The position numbers and the translations under genes were made by a program. A stretch of 42,910 nucleotides of DNA from contig DHNG01000006.1 in assembly GCA_002409405.1 (NCBI GenBank), positions 1,457 through 44,366 of the forward strand, read 5' to 3'. Positions 24,847 through 33,469 of this stretch are shown here, piece by piece; the first letter of the stretch is position 1, and every line of letters starts with the position of its first letter. The notes beneath the pieces are model-generated. The model was not told the DNA's origin, made no database searches, and was given only the letters and a program-made list of their open reading frames with translations. This stretch comes from Flavobacteriales bacterium UBA5422 (GTDB taxonomy: Bacteria; Bacteroidota; Bacteroidia; Flavobacteriales_D; Crocinitomicaceae).

Positions 24847-24899
24847 TTTGTTTCAATCTTCAACAGGTAAAAATAGAAAAATAATCTTATACGATTCTG

Positions 24900-25781
24900 C
24901 TACAACTTACCTTCACTCATTTTTTCTCCGGATACCACATTAATCAACACACCAATGAGGATTAATACCACTCCCACCGTCAATGTTAGTGTGAGGTGCT
25001 CCCCAAAAAAGCCAACACTTACCACAATTGCAATGACAGGTTCCAATGCTCCCATAATGGCTGTATGGGTAGAGCCGATAAACCGGATGGCATAAATCAA
25101 TGCAATGATCGAAAATACAGTTGTGATGATTGAAAACAATGAAATATCTATAAACAAATCCATACTTGGAATTGCCAATGGTTCTTGCATTACCAACGAC
25201 TTAACAAAGTAGTAAGCGGATGAGAAAAGAAGTGAATAGAAGGTTATTTTCATTCCGGACACCTGTAACTTAGACTTATTCACAATCACGAGGTACAGTG
25301 CGTAAAACAAAGCGCTTCCCAATGTAATCAGAAACCCTGCTACATTGACTTCAAAACGAGCATCCTTCATACTTAAAATCCCGACTCCCAATAAGGAAAT
25401 AATCAAAGAATAAATCGTTGGTTTTGTAATCTTTTCACGGAAGAAAAACACCATAATCAGCGCAACAATAACGGGATAGACAAATAAAATCGTGGAGGCA
25501 ATGCCCGGAGTCAGGTAATCGTATCCAAGGAACAGGCATTCGGATGACAATGAATAAAACAATCCGAGTGCAACATAGATTAACAGCTCTTTCCCCGTCA
25601 TTGCCAATGATTCTTTTTTGTACATCAAATAAGCCAACAGGATCAATGCGGCAATAAAAAACCGGTAAAACAACGTAACATCTAACGGAAAATCAATTGC
25701 TTTGATTGGTAAGATAAATAAAGGAATCAACCCGTAAAATACAGCTGAAACAGCTGCCAATACATATCCTTTTGTCCTCAT
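24900..25781 (-). CDS. EamA/DMT-family transporter
   Basis: 293 aa, about ten transmembrane helices in two EamA repeats (about 5-135 and 150-285). Conserved segments include AVSAVFYGLIPLFILP, LTPGIASTILFVYPVIVALI and IGSTHTAIMGALEPVIAIVVS, typical of drug/metabolite exporters. The substrate is not predictable. A -7 box (TACTTTTG, minus strand, 25843-25850) lies 62 nt upstream, giving a leader of about 58 nt. Confidence 0.85.
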   Translation of the reverse strand: MRTKGYVLAAVSAVFYGLIPLFILPIKAIDFPLDVTLFYRFFIAALILLAYLMYKKESLAMTGKELLIYVALGLFYSLSSECLFLGYDYLTPGIASTILFVYPVIVALIMVFFFREKITKPTIYSLIISLLGVGILSMKDARFEVNVAGFLITLGSALFYALYLVIVNKSKLQVSGMKITFYSLLFSSAYYFVKSLVMQEPLAIPSMDLFIDISLFSIITTVFSIIALIYAIRFIGSTHTAIMGALEPVIAIVVSVGFFGEHLTLTLTVGVVLILIGVLINVVSGEKMSEGKL

Positions 25782-25842
25782 TGCGTGCGGTTCGTTTTAA
25801 AATTTGTACATACGAATAATCGTGTGTTCATTTATTCACATG

Positions 25843-25850
25843 CAAAAGTA
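25843..25850 (-). promoter_or_regulatory. -7 box of the EamA gene
   Basis: TACTTTTG on the minus strand; leader of about 58 nt. Confidence 0.45.
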
Positions 25851-25900
25851 CTAAATTCAAGATGATGCAGGTGTTAAATTGGCATTAGTTTGGAGCAGTC

Positions 25901-26027
25901 CTCCCCCTTTATCCCCTTCCCAAGGGGGAGACAAGATCCACCCTAAAAAAACAGCTGCTTGAAGTGAAAATAATTATCAGTATTAAATACATTTATAATG
26001 GAGATCGAGACGCTTCCCCTTGGGAGG
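25901..26027. repeat. GC-rich inverted-repeat element in intergenic DNA
   Basis: CTCCCCCTT (25901-25909) pairs with AAGGGGGAG (25922-25930) across a 12-nt loop. TCCCAAGGGG (25918-25927) also pairs with CCCCTTGGGA (26016-26025) about 90 nt away, so two alternative folds exist. Base composition is clearly unlike the AT-rich surroundings. It lies between the EamA promoter and the serine hydrolase stop. Confidence 0.7.
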
Positions 26028-26038
26028 ATAGCTTGTAA

Positions 26039-27355
26039 TCAATTTCTTACAAACACAAATAAACTTCCACCTTGCTGTAAATGCATCATATTTTCAGCCG
26101 GAATAAATTGCAGTACAATTCCTGTTTCATCAAAGCGAAATGTGTGTGCTTTCGATGCTGTTAGTGGCTTGGGATTTTGTCCTGTTGCCTGAGCAATCAG
26201 ATTATCGCCTTCTTTTGAAATGGTGATCTGCAGCGGAATTTGTTCGGATGAATAGTTTCCTATATACTGATCCAATGTTGTAGGATCGATTGTATAAACT
26301 GAAAAATCGGGGACTTCAAATGGTCTTTCAAAAACAGCATTCAATACTGTTAACGGAATTTCATTGTTGTTGTAATTTGTTCCGTTGGAAACAAGTGCAA
26401 ATGAAATACTGTCTTCCGGGAAATAGGAAAATACAGATGTAAATTTGTCAATTCCTCCCCGGTGGCCATAACCTGTTTTTTCATAAAAAGGAAGTATAAA
26501 TAGTCCGGACCCAACTCCATCTTGCATCGTTTGCATGTTTGTCAGGCTTTCTTTACTTATAAGTTTCCCTGTAAACAATCCATCACTGAATCGGACCAGA
26601 TCAGTTGGTGTAGAGACGATTCCTCCCGATCCCAGCGGAATAGAAGCAGCTGTTTCAGGAGCTTCCTTCCAACCGTTTGTGTAGGAGTATGAGCGGCACT
26701 CATTTTCCTGTGGCTTGATTTCTTGTCCCACATAGGTATTGCGAAGATTCAATGGTTGTGCAATGTATGTTTGAATCAGGGTTGCATACGATTGCCGGAA
26801 AACATCTTCGAGTATATACGTCAATAAAACGTAGTTGGAATTGCTGTAAGCAGCTTTCTTTCCCGGCTTGAAATCAACTCCGCCTGTTGCAATGATTTTT
26901 ACAAGTTCACTTTTTGTTTTTGACTTCGTATTCCAACTCAGATACTTTTTGTCATCTGTAAAATTGTGAATTCCGCTTCGGTGATTCAGCAAATCCTGGA
27001 TTGTTATTTTTTTGTATTGTCTGATTCCCGGGAAAAACGGTTCAATGGATTGATTGAGCGTTAACTTATTTTCTTCAACAGCTTTCATTACCAGCACAGC
27101 TGTAAATGTCTTGGAAATCGAACCGATGCGATATCCGGAGTGTTCTGTAGCAACAGAGCTGGTTGCTACATCAGAAAATCCAGTGGATTTCGTGTAGACA
27201 ATTGTACCATTCTTGGAAACAGCTACACTTCCCATAAATTTATCGTGTTGTTTCAAAGTGTTGAAATAGGTATTGAGTTTGGCTGTGTCAATGGATTGCG
27301 TATATGCAAATGACGAGGTAGCGCAATAGAGCGCGAAAAAATAGTTTCTGATCAT
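26039..27355 (-). CDS. Serine hydrolase, class C beta-lactamase-like
   Basis: 438 aa from the ATG at 27355; the open frame continues 69 codons upstream, but that part overlaps the HAAS gene and lacks coding character. The N-terminus MIRNYFFALYCATSSFAYTQ is a signal peptide, so the enzyme is exported. SISK (Ser79-Lys82) is the S-x-x-K active site, YSN near 162 the Y-x-N motif, and YGHRGG near 306 the H-x-G-type motif. About 370-438 is a small C-terminal domain. Likely a D-aminopeptidase/DD-peptidase- or esterase-type enzyme, not necessarily a resistance factor. Last of the padR-HAAS-hydrolase group, 104 nt downstream of HAAS. Confidence 0.85.
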   Translation of the reverse strand: MIRNYFFALYCATSSFAYTQSIDTAKLNTYFNTLKQHDKFMGSVAVSKNGTIVYTKSTGFSDVATSSVATEHSGYRIGSISKTFTAVLVMKAVEENKLTLNQSIEPFFPGIRQYKKITIQDLLNHRSGIHNFTDDKKYLSWNTKSKTKSELVKIIATGGVDFKPGKKAAYSNSNYVLLTYILEDVFRQSYATLIQTYIAQPLNLRNTYVGQEIKPQENECRSYSYTNGWKEAPETAASIPLGSGGIVSTPTDLVRFSDGLFTGKLISKESLTNMQTMQDGVGSGLFILPFYEKTGYGHRGGIDKFTSVFSYFPEDSISFALVSNGTNYNNNEIPLTVLNAVFERPFEVPDFSVYTIDPTTLDQYIGNYSSEQIPLQITISKEGDNLIAQATGQNPKPLTASKAHTFRFDETGIVLQFIPAENMMHLQQGGSLFVFVRN

Positions 27356-27459
27356 AATAATTTGAATTGATATTACTGTAACGCGTAACGGCGTGAGTTC
27401 GCACAGAGAATTTCGGTTAAATAACCAACGAGAAAAGACAAGTGAACGAATAAACGTTA

Positions 27460-28074
27460 TTACTTCCGGATTGTTGCACTCAGCTTGCGCTTTAAGCGCA
27501 ATGATACTGTTAATAAAATATAGAGCACGGCAGCAGAAATTGCCATCAGCGGAATAAACCAACCTCCCAGCCGTTCGTACTGTGCGTAACTGATCCCATT
27601 TGCGTCCGTATACATTCCCAGGATAAAAACATGATCGGGATGATAAAACAGACCTACTTTCTCCGGATTAACCAGTTTGGCAATAATCAGAAACAAAAAA
27701 CTAAACAGAAATAAATACAAAAGGGAGAAAACAACATACGAGACTCCGTTTCCGATATTCAATATCAATGCTTTGGCAATTTTCAGCGGATGAAATGTTT
27801 TTACTGCTTCGTCCAGTTGTTTGTCTGCTACTAGCGGTTTCAAAAACAGTTCCGGTTGCCCTAGCTTCTCCAATACATCCAATAATTGATCTACTTCGGG
27901 TTTTCCTTCCGGGTTGGCAATTGTTCCTTCATAAATATGGCTATTAATTTCCAAGAGAACTTCCTGTTGATTTTCTTTCCCCAACACCTTTACAGTGGTT
28001 CGAACCCGATTAATGTAATCTGTATAAATACGTTGTGCGTTTGAATCGGTAAATGTTATTTCTTTGAACTGCAT
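27460..28074 (-). CDS. HAAS-domain membrane protein (PadR partner)
   Basis: 204 aa. Residues 1-95 form the helical HAAS domain (YTDYINRVRTTVKVLG, EINSHIYEGTIAN, LDVLEKLGQPELFLKPLV), normally encoded next to a PadR regulator. Two to three hydrophobic segments follow (about 105-135 and 170-193) with a basic C-terminus. One nucleotide separates its start from the padR stop, so the two are co-transcribed. HAAS proteins are thought to link membrane state to PadR control of the adjacent output gene, here probably the serine hydrolase. Confidence 0.8.
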   Translation of the reverse strand: MQFKEITFTDSNAQRIYTDYINRVRTTVKVLGKENQQEVLLEINSHIYEGTIANPEGKPEVDQLLDVLEKLGQPELFLKPLVADKQLDEAVKTFHPLKIAKALILNIGNGVSYVVFSLLYLFLFSFLFLIIAKLVNPEKVGLFYHPDHVFILGMYTDANGISYAQYERLGGWFIPLMAISAAVLYILLTVSLRLKRKLSATIRK

Positions 28075-28075
28075 A

Positions 28076-28408
28076 TCAAATGGAATTAATTGTTTTGTTT
28101 AAATTTTCCCAATAACCAGTCATTGCTTGTACGGTTTTCATTCCTGAAGAAGTAATTGTATAATATTTTCTGGGGATTCCTGACCCCTGCTCTACCCATT
28201 TAGATGCTACGAGTTGCTCCTCCTTCAAACGGTTCATTAACGGATACAAGGTCCCTTCTGCAATTTCGATTTCCGTTTTTTGCTTCACTTCATTGATCAG
28301 ATCGTAACCATAATACTCCCGTCCATCGGAAAGGATCCGCAACACGACAAATGAAAGCGTTCCCTTCTTTAATTGCGATACCCATTTATTGAAAAAATCT
28401 TCATTCAT
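28076..28408 (-). CDS. PadR-family transcriptional regulator
   Basis: 110 aa from the ATG at 28408 (a TTG/ATG-like extension to 28432 would cross the -7 box). Winged-helix DNA-binding protein: WVSQLKKGTLSFVVLRILSDGREYYGYDLINEV, read in pieces, is the PadR start; EGTLYPLMNRLKEEQLVASKWVEQGSGIPRKYYTIT contains the recognition helix and wing. Short class (PadR-s2). First gene of padR-HAAS-serine hydrolase. Probably represses its own promoter through the inverted repeat at 28428-28446. Confidence 0.9.
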   Translation of the reverse strand: MNEDFFNKWVSQLKKGTLSFVVLRILSDGREYYGYDLINEVKQKTEIEIAEGTLYPLMNRLKEEQLVASKWVEQGSGIPRKYYTITSSGMKTVQAMTGYWENLNKTINSI

Positions 28409-28412
28409 AATG

Positions 28413-28446
28413 CAAAGATATAGAAAGTACATAGTATAACAATGTA
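28413..28446 (-). promoter_or_regulatory. padR promoter and candidate PadR operator
   Basis: The -7 box TATCTTTG (minus, 28413-28420) ends 4 nt before the padR ATG. Just upstream, TACAT-N9-ATGTA (28428-28446) is an inverted repeat with the ATGT/ACAT half-sites reported for PadR proteins, lying over the spacer and -33 position. Confidence 0.5.
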
Positions 28447-28516
28447 TTTAGTTAGATAAATTCAATAAAAACAATATAACACTGTAAATCAATAGGTTGA
28501 AATTGAATAGATTTAA

Positions 28517-29695
28517 TCAATCAGCTATTTGCATACTGCTTTGCTTACTTGTCTTATAACGTGTACGATACCCGATACAAAGCACAAGTCCAATAAATGC
28601 CATCACCATCCCTACAAATGAAGGATAGGTGTAGTCCATCCCCATGTCAAGTGGAATTCCACCGAAAAATGCTCCTGCCGAATTTGCCACATTAAACGCA
28701 GCTTGCATGAATGCTGCGGCCATCATTTCAGAACCGGGAGCTGCTTTCATGATCATCATGTTCAAGGGTGAAGAAACTGACATAGATAATCCTCCACACA
28801 GGAAAACCATCACAATAGAGAGCGGTGTGATTTCCGAAAAGAAAAAGACAATCAGCAATGCCAATGTCATCAAGAATAACATTGTAGAAGCTGTTCGTGG
28901 TGCTCCGATCTTATCCGTCAATATACCTCCCAGGAAATTTCCCAGAAACATTCCGAGTCCTGCCAGCATCATGATGTAGGCCATATTGTCCGGAGCAATT
29001 CCTGAAACGCTTGTCATTAAAGGTGTTATATAACTAAACCATGCAAATAACCCACCAAAACCAATCGCCGTGATCAGTAATACATACCAGGTTTCTTTGC
29101 GTCGAAGAAATTGCATCTCTGTTTTCAGATCTATGGAAGACTTACCTTCCATAGCAGGTAGCCACAGGTAGATAAATAATAACGTGAGTAATCCGATTAA
29201 TGTAACGATAGCGAAATACCAGCGCCAATGGTAGGTATGTCCGATGTAAGTAACAAAGGGCACCATGGCCAGGTTTGCAAATGTCAATCCGGCAAACATC
29301 AGGGCGATGTAACGGGCCTCTCTCCCCTTTCCTGCTAAACGTGCAGCGATTACTGTTCCGACTCCAAAAAAAGCACCGTGTGGCAATCCCGAAAGAAAAC
29401 GAACGGGAATCATTGTTGCATAATTCGGAGCGATTGCAGACAATCCATTAAAAATAGTAAAGAGAATCATCAGGAAGAACACCACTTTTTTAGGCGGGTA
29501 CTTCAGGGAACTTGCGATCAGGATCGGAGCTCCGACAACAACACCAAGGGCATAAGCGGAAATTAACAATCCTGCCTGTGAAATGCTGATGTGCAATGTT
29601 TCAGCCATGTCAGGCAATAATCCCATAATGGCAAATTCAGTTGTGCCAATGGCAAGTCCTCCAATGGCTAACGGCATAACGCGTTTATCAATCAT
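28517..29695 (-). CDS. MFS exporter, AraJ/YdhP-like
   Basis: 392 aa with 12 predicted transmembrane helices. GLAIGTTEFAIMGLLPDMA near the start and SAYALGVVVGAPIL match the DHA1 drug:H+ antiporter/sugar-efflux subgroup; RFLSGLPHGAFFGVGTVIAA is motif B/C-like, and NFLGGILTDKIGAPRT a motif-A-like loop in the second half. Exports arabinose-type sugars or drugs in relatives; substrate here unknown. Lies 74 nt downstream of the Yellow/MRJP gene on the same strand and may belong to that operon. Confidence 0.87.
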   Translation of the reverse strand: MIDKRVMPLAIGGLAIGTTEFAIMGLLPDMAETLHISISQAGLLISAYALGVVVGAPILIASSLKYPPKKVVFFLMILFTIFNGLSAIAPNYATMIPVRFLSGLPHGAFFGVGTVIAARLAGKGREARYIALMFAGLTFANLAMVPFVTYIGHTYHWRWYFAIVTLIGLLTLLFIYLWLPAMEGKSSIDLKTEMQFLRRKETWYVLLITAIGFGGLFAWFSYITPLMTSVSGIAPDNMAYIMMLAGLGMFLGNFLGGILTDKIGAPRTASTMLFLMTLALLIVFFFSEITPLSIVMVFLCGGLSMSVSSPLNMMIMKAAPGSEMMAAAFMQAAFNVANSAGAFFGGIPLDMGMDYTYPSFVGMVMAFIGLVLCIGYRTRYKTSKQSSMQIAD

Positions 29696-29769
29696 AAAAT
29701 GTGAATGTTGTTTTTAATAGACAAGCCGAAAGCTTTCTTTGCGATTTGTAATGACTGTGTATAATTAAA

Positions 29770-30888
29770 TCAATGTCGCATCTTTAACCGGTAAATACGG
29801 TACGGATATTGTGTTTTATTGACGCCGTTGTTCCATACAGCTTCATTTTGCAACTGCGCGCAGGAGAAATAGATATAGCCGTCTGTTCCGATTCCGAATG
29901 AATCCGGCCACAAAATTCGTTTGTCTTGTATCAATGTATGCAACGAACCATCTGGTCGAACAACTTTAATGCTATAATCAACGGAAGATGTCAGGTAGAC
30001 ATTCCCTTTTGTGTCCGCCTCCATTCCATGTGTAATAACAGTTGTCCCTCTGTCTTCTACCCTGTTCAACAGCTCCTGATCTGTCAGTAGTGTATCAGCG
30101 AGGTCTGTTGTCGCTATCCGGAATAAATGATAGTGATTAATCGGTTTGAAATAAAAATACTGGTTATCTCGTGTCAGTGCAATGCTATTGATGTGAGATA
30201 TAAACGGAATTCCTTCACTGTTCTTCATTTCCTGACCTTCATAAGAGATGACAACACCCGGAGTTGCAGAAGTTACTTCACTTCCTGCCAACAGAACACG
30301 TGTTTTTTCCGTTTTCAGGTCCAATATGACGATTGCAGCCAATCCCGGATCTGAAAAATAAGCCAATTGTTTGTCTGTGTCCACTCCTACATCATTCAGC
30401 GCAGATCGGGTTTTGTCCAGATCGGGAAAGGTGTATACCTTCTCAATAAAATTCTTTTTTAAATTTATTTTCAATAGCTTAAATTGCCCTTCCTTAATTA
30501 TCCCTTTATCTTTAAAAATAGAACTTGCGGGAACAGGTTTTGAATCCAGCACCCACAAGTTGTCATCTGTATCCACATATAAATCCTGCACGCTGAAAAA
30601 CGAATGATCACCGGATGTATTGCTGTTCCATTCTTTGTCGGGGTAAGGGACTTTCTTTCCATTGATAATTTCCGTCAACCCGTATTCGTAGCTTCCTCCT
30701 CTCCTGGGAAACGCTACAAACACACGATTGTCAGATGAAACACTGACTCCGATTGCCTGGTATTCCCCCAGATCGGCGACAACCTCAAGTTGATCGCTGT
30801 GGTAATTGGGTGTCTGTGCGTTCATAGGCAATAACAAAAAACAGGTAATTCCAATAAGAAAAAAACGGTGTATTCGGGTAACACTCAT
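29770..30888 (-). CDS. Yellow/MRJP-like secreted beta-propeller protein
   Basis: 372 aa. The signal peptide ends near ITCFLLLPMNAQ. The mature part resembles the Yellow/major royal jelly protein family (six-bladed beta-propeller): GVSVSSDNRVFVAFPRRGG, FFSVQDLYVDTDDNLWVLDSKPV, DVGVDTDKQLAYFSDPGLAAIVILDL and LWPDSFGIGTDGYIYFSCAQLQN are characteristic blades. Bacterial members are often labelled L-dopachrome tautomerase-related, without proof of activity. Starts 19 nt after the aldo/keto reductase stop, so co-transcribed. Confidence 0.82.
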   Translation of the reverse strand: MSVTRIHRFFLIGITCFLLLPMNAQTPNYHSDQLEVVADLGEYQAIGVSVSSDNRVFVAFPRRGGSYEYGLTEIINGKKVPYPDKEWNSNTSGDHSFFSVQDLYVDTDDNLWVLDSKPVPASSIFKDKGIIKEGQFKLLKINLKKNFIEKVYTFPDLDKTRSALNDVGVDTDKQLAYFSDPGLAAIVILDLKTEKTRVLLAGSEVTSATPGVVISYEGQEMKNSEGIPFISHINSIALTRDNQYFYFKPINHYHLFRIATTDLADTLLTDQELLNRVEDRGTTVITHGMEADTKGNVYLTSSVDYSIKVVRPDGSLHTLIQDKRILWPDSFGIGTDGYIYFSCAQLQNEAVWNNGVNKTQYPYRIYRLKMRH

Positions 30889-30907
30889 CTATTGTAACTA
30901 CTGAGGA

Positions 30908-31852
30908 TTATTTACTTACATTGTTTAACAGATCCAGATCTTCTTGCTCCAGTTTTAATTTTGGCGCATCGAATAAGGTTTGTAACTGGCTTTCACTTGT
31001 CGCGCTGACAATTGGTGCCGTTACCAGCGGATTTGCCAACAACCATGCTAATGCAACGGTCGCCTGTTTGGTACCGTGCTTTTCGGCAATTGTATCTAAT
31101 GCATTCAGTACCGCAATGCCTTTTGCATCCAGGTATTTCTTCACGCCTTCTCCTCGTGCGCTTTTGCTGAAATCAGCTTCGGAACGGTATTTTCCGGTCA
31201 GGAAACCTGCCGCCAGTGACCAATAAGGAAACACACTTAATCCGTATTGCTCAACGAGTGATGCATACTGCGTTTCAAATCCGACACGTTCAACCAGGTT
31301 GTAATGCGGTTGGAGCGCGACGTATTTAGGAAAATTGTTTTGTTCAGCGACCTGAAAGGATTCGATCAATCGCTCAGGAGAAACGTTCGATGCAGCGATG
31401 TAACGCACTTTTCCTGCTTTCACAATCTCATCGTAAGCGGCCAATGTTTCTTCAACCGGCGTTACATTGTCATCAAAATGAGTGTAATATAAATCAATGT
31501 GATCTGTTCCCAATCGTTGCAAAGATTCGTCAACGGATTTGAGTATGTGCTTTCTGCTGATGTCATTCCCATGTTTCTGCGTCTGAGACCCCACTTTTGT
31601 TGCCAAAACAATTGATTCCCGGTTTCTCCGGTCTTTCAACCATTTTCCGATGATGGTTTCCGACTGACCACCAATTCCGTTCACCCACCATGCATAGGTG
31701 TCGGCTGTATCAATGAAATTAAATCCCTCTTCTGTAAATTTATTGAGAATAGCGAACGATTGTTGTTCATCCAATGTCCATCCGAATACATTTCCTCCAA
31801 AGTTGATCGGTGCAATTTCCAGGTCTGTATGCTTTATTTTTACTTTGTCCAT
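30908..31852 (-). CDS. Aldo/keto reductase
   Basis: 314-aa NADPH-dependent (beta/alpha)8-barrel oxidoreductase. FIDTADTYAWW has the catalytic Asp and Tyr, LATKVGSQ the catalytic Lys and HIDLYYTHFDD the position of the active-site His in the family. The C-terminal PIVSATSESQL is the NADP-binding loop. AKR substrates cannot be read from sequence. First gene of a probable operon with the Yellow-like gene and perhaps the MFS exporter. A near-consensus box GAATTTTG lies at 31872-31879 on the minus strand. Confidence 0.9.
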   Translation of the reverse strand: MDKVKIKHTDLEIAPINFGGNVFGWTLDEQQSFAILNKFTEEGFNFIDTADTYAWWVNGIGGQSETIIGKWLKDRRNRESIVLATKVGSQTQKHGNDISRKHILKSVDESLQRLGTDHIDLYYTHFDDNVTPVEETLAAYDEIVKAGKVRYIAASNVSPERLIESFQVAEQNNFPKYVALQPHYNLVERVGFETQYASLVEQYGLSVFPYWSLAAGFLTGKYRSEADFSKSARGEGVKKYLDAKGIAVLNALDTIAEKHGTKQATVALAWLLANPLVTAPIVSATSESQLQTLFDAPKLKLEQEDLDLLNNVSK

Positions 31853-32102
31853 TTTAATTGAATTTAGACTACAAAATTCTGACTTTTAATTGAAGAAAAA
31901 GTTGTAAAAAACAACTAAATAATTGTAAAAATAATCGACAATTTTTCTGGTTTTTTAGTGTCCAGACTTATTTCAAAAAGAGTATTATTCATTGAATTAC
32001 TGATTTTTAAGTTGATTCAACTTCTCTTTTTAGCTAATAAATACCGTGTAAAAATCCCGCTGAAGTACAAAATGAAACAGTTATCAACTACCAGACTTTC
32101 AC
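31853..32102. other. AT-rich intergenic region
   Basis: No gene seen. It contains the likely aldo/keto reductase promoter at its left end; the rest is AT-rich with no repeat or hairpin that I can support. Confidence 0.5.
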
Positions 32103-32246
32103 TAATTTTGCAAAAAAAATGATGACAGTATGATTTCACAATTCAAGATGCATCCTGCGTAATCGGGTTATTTTTTCTGTTACTCCGTCTCATTCGGAAC
32201 AACAACACAATAGCAATAACCCATTTTAGATTTTATAAATACCATC
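32103..32246 (+). promoter_or_regulatory. Promoter and long structured leader of the Fsr-like gene
   Basis: TAATTTTG at 32103-32110 is a good -7 box, giving a leader of about 130 nt. The leader contains a 10-codon open frame (32130-32162, MISQFKMHPA) and then GGGTTATT (32165-32172), which pairs with AATAACCC (32215-32222); a small TCCG/CGGA hairpin sits in the loop. The layout resembles leader-peptide attenuation, which is inference. Confidence 0.4.
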
Positions 32247-33467
32247 ATGAAAAATGCAGTTTCTGCCACCACGTTAAACACCAATCAAACCGTTTACCCT
32301 ATTTTATTCGCGATTAGTTTTTCGCATTTACTGAATGATATGATTCAATCCGTCATTCCGTCTGTTTATCCGCTTTTGAAAGAAAATTATGCGTTGTCTT
32401 TTTCTCAGATCGGGATGATCACTTTGGTGTTTCAGTTGACGGCATCTATTTTTCAGCCATTTGTGGGGTTGTATACGGATAAACATCCGAATCCCCGATC
32501 GTTGACAATCGGAATGGTCTTTTCATTCGCGGGATTACTTTGCATTGCATTTGCCTCTAATTTTTATTTTATATTAGCTTCTGTTGCTCTGATAGGGTTA
32601 GGATCTTCCATTTTTCACCCGGAAGCGTCGCGTGTAGCCCATCTGGCATCCGGAGGGAAGAAAGGATTGGCACAGTCTATTTTCCAGGTTGGGGGAAATG
32701 CAGGAAGTGCTATCGGGCCGTTATTGGCTTCGCTGATTGTAATTCCGTTTGGTCAATCACACATCAGCTGGTTTGGTTTCATTGCTATTTTGGGAATGAT
32801 TATTCTGACAATTGTCGGAAGATGGTACCAAAGCAATCTGATCACACGTACTGCAAAAGGAAAAAATACAATTGTACGTGAACATCAAATTCCCAAACGC
32901 CGTGTTGTATTTTCCATTGGGATTTTACTTGTATTGATCTTCTCCAAGTATTTTTACATGGCTTCGATGACTAATTATTTCACGTTTTACCTGATGGAGA
33001 AATTCCAGATCAGTGTTCAGCAATCCCAGTTTTACCTCTTTGTTTTCCTGGCTTCCATTGCTGCCGGAACAATCCTCGGAGGACCGTTGGGTGACCGTTA
33101 CGGACGAAAATTGATCATCTGGATTTCTATTCTCGGAGCAGCTCCGTTTACACTGTTATTGCCACATGTCGGTTTGTTTATGACAGTAGCACTGGCCATT
33201 GTTATCGGTGTGATTATTTCGTCCGCTTTTTCTGCCATTCTGGTGTATGCAACGGAATTGATTCCCGGAAATGTCGGAATGATTTCCGGATTGTTCTTTG
33301 GTTTTGCCTTCGGAATCGCCGGAATCGGTTCTGCAATCATGGGTTGGCTGGCCGATACGACAAGTATTGAATATGTGTATTCCATTTGTGCTTATTTACC
33401 ACTGATCGGGATCATTACGGTGTTTTTACCGAATATTGAAGGAACAAAAAAACGGAAGAAAGGATAG
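32247..33467 (+). CDS. MFS transporter, fosmidomycin-resistance (Fsr) type
   Basis: 406 aa, 12 transmembrane helices. SFSHLLNDMIQSVIPSVYP is the Fsr subfamily hallmark at the first helix, followed by FVGLYTDKHPNPRSLTIGM (motif-A-like), LGSSIFHPEASRVAHLASGG and FQVGGNAGSAIGPLLASL. Expected to export fosmidomycin-like or other small drugs by proton antiport. Followed 2 nt later by the VOC gene, so co-transcribed. The long leader suggests expression control after initiation. Confidence 0.9.
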   Translation: MKNAVSATTLNTNQTVYPILFAISFSHLLNDMIQSVIPSVYPLLKENYALSFSQIGMITLVFQLTASIFQPFVGLYTDKHPNPRSLTIGMVFSFAGLLCIAFASNFYFILASVALIGLGSSIFHPEASRVAHLASGGKKGLAQSIFQVGGNAGSAIGPLLASLIVIPFGQSHISWFGFIAILGMIILTIVGRWYQSNLITRTAKGKNTIVREHQIPKRRVVFSIGILLVLIFSKYFYMASMTNYFTFYLMEKFQISVQQSQFYLFVFLASIAAGTILGGPLGDRYGRKLIIWISILGAAPFTLLLPHVGLFMTVALAIVIGVIISSAFSAILVYATELIPGNVGMISGLFFGFAFGIAGIGSAIMGWLADTTSIEYVYSICAYLPLIGIITVFLPNIEGTKKRKKG

Positions 33468-33469
33468 GT

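Noticed and set aside
27356..27562. N-terminal extension of the serine hydrolase
   Set aside because: It would precede a clear signal peptide, overlaps the HAAS gene, and lacks coding character.
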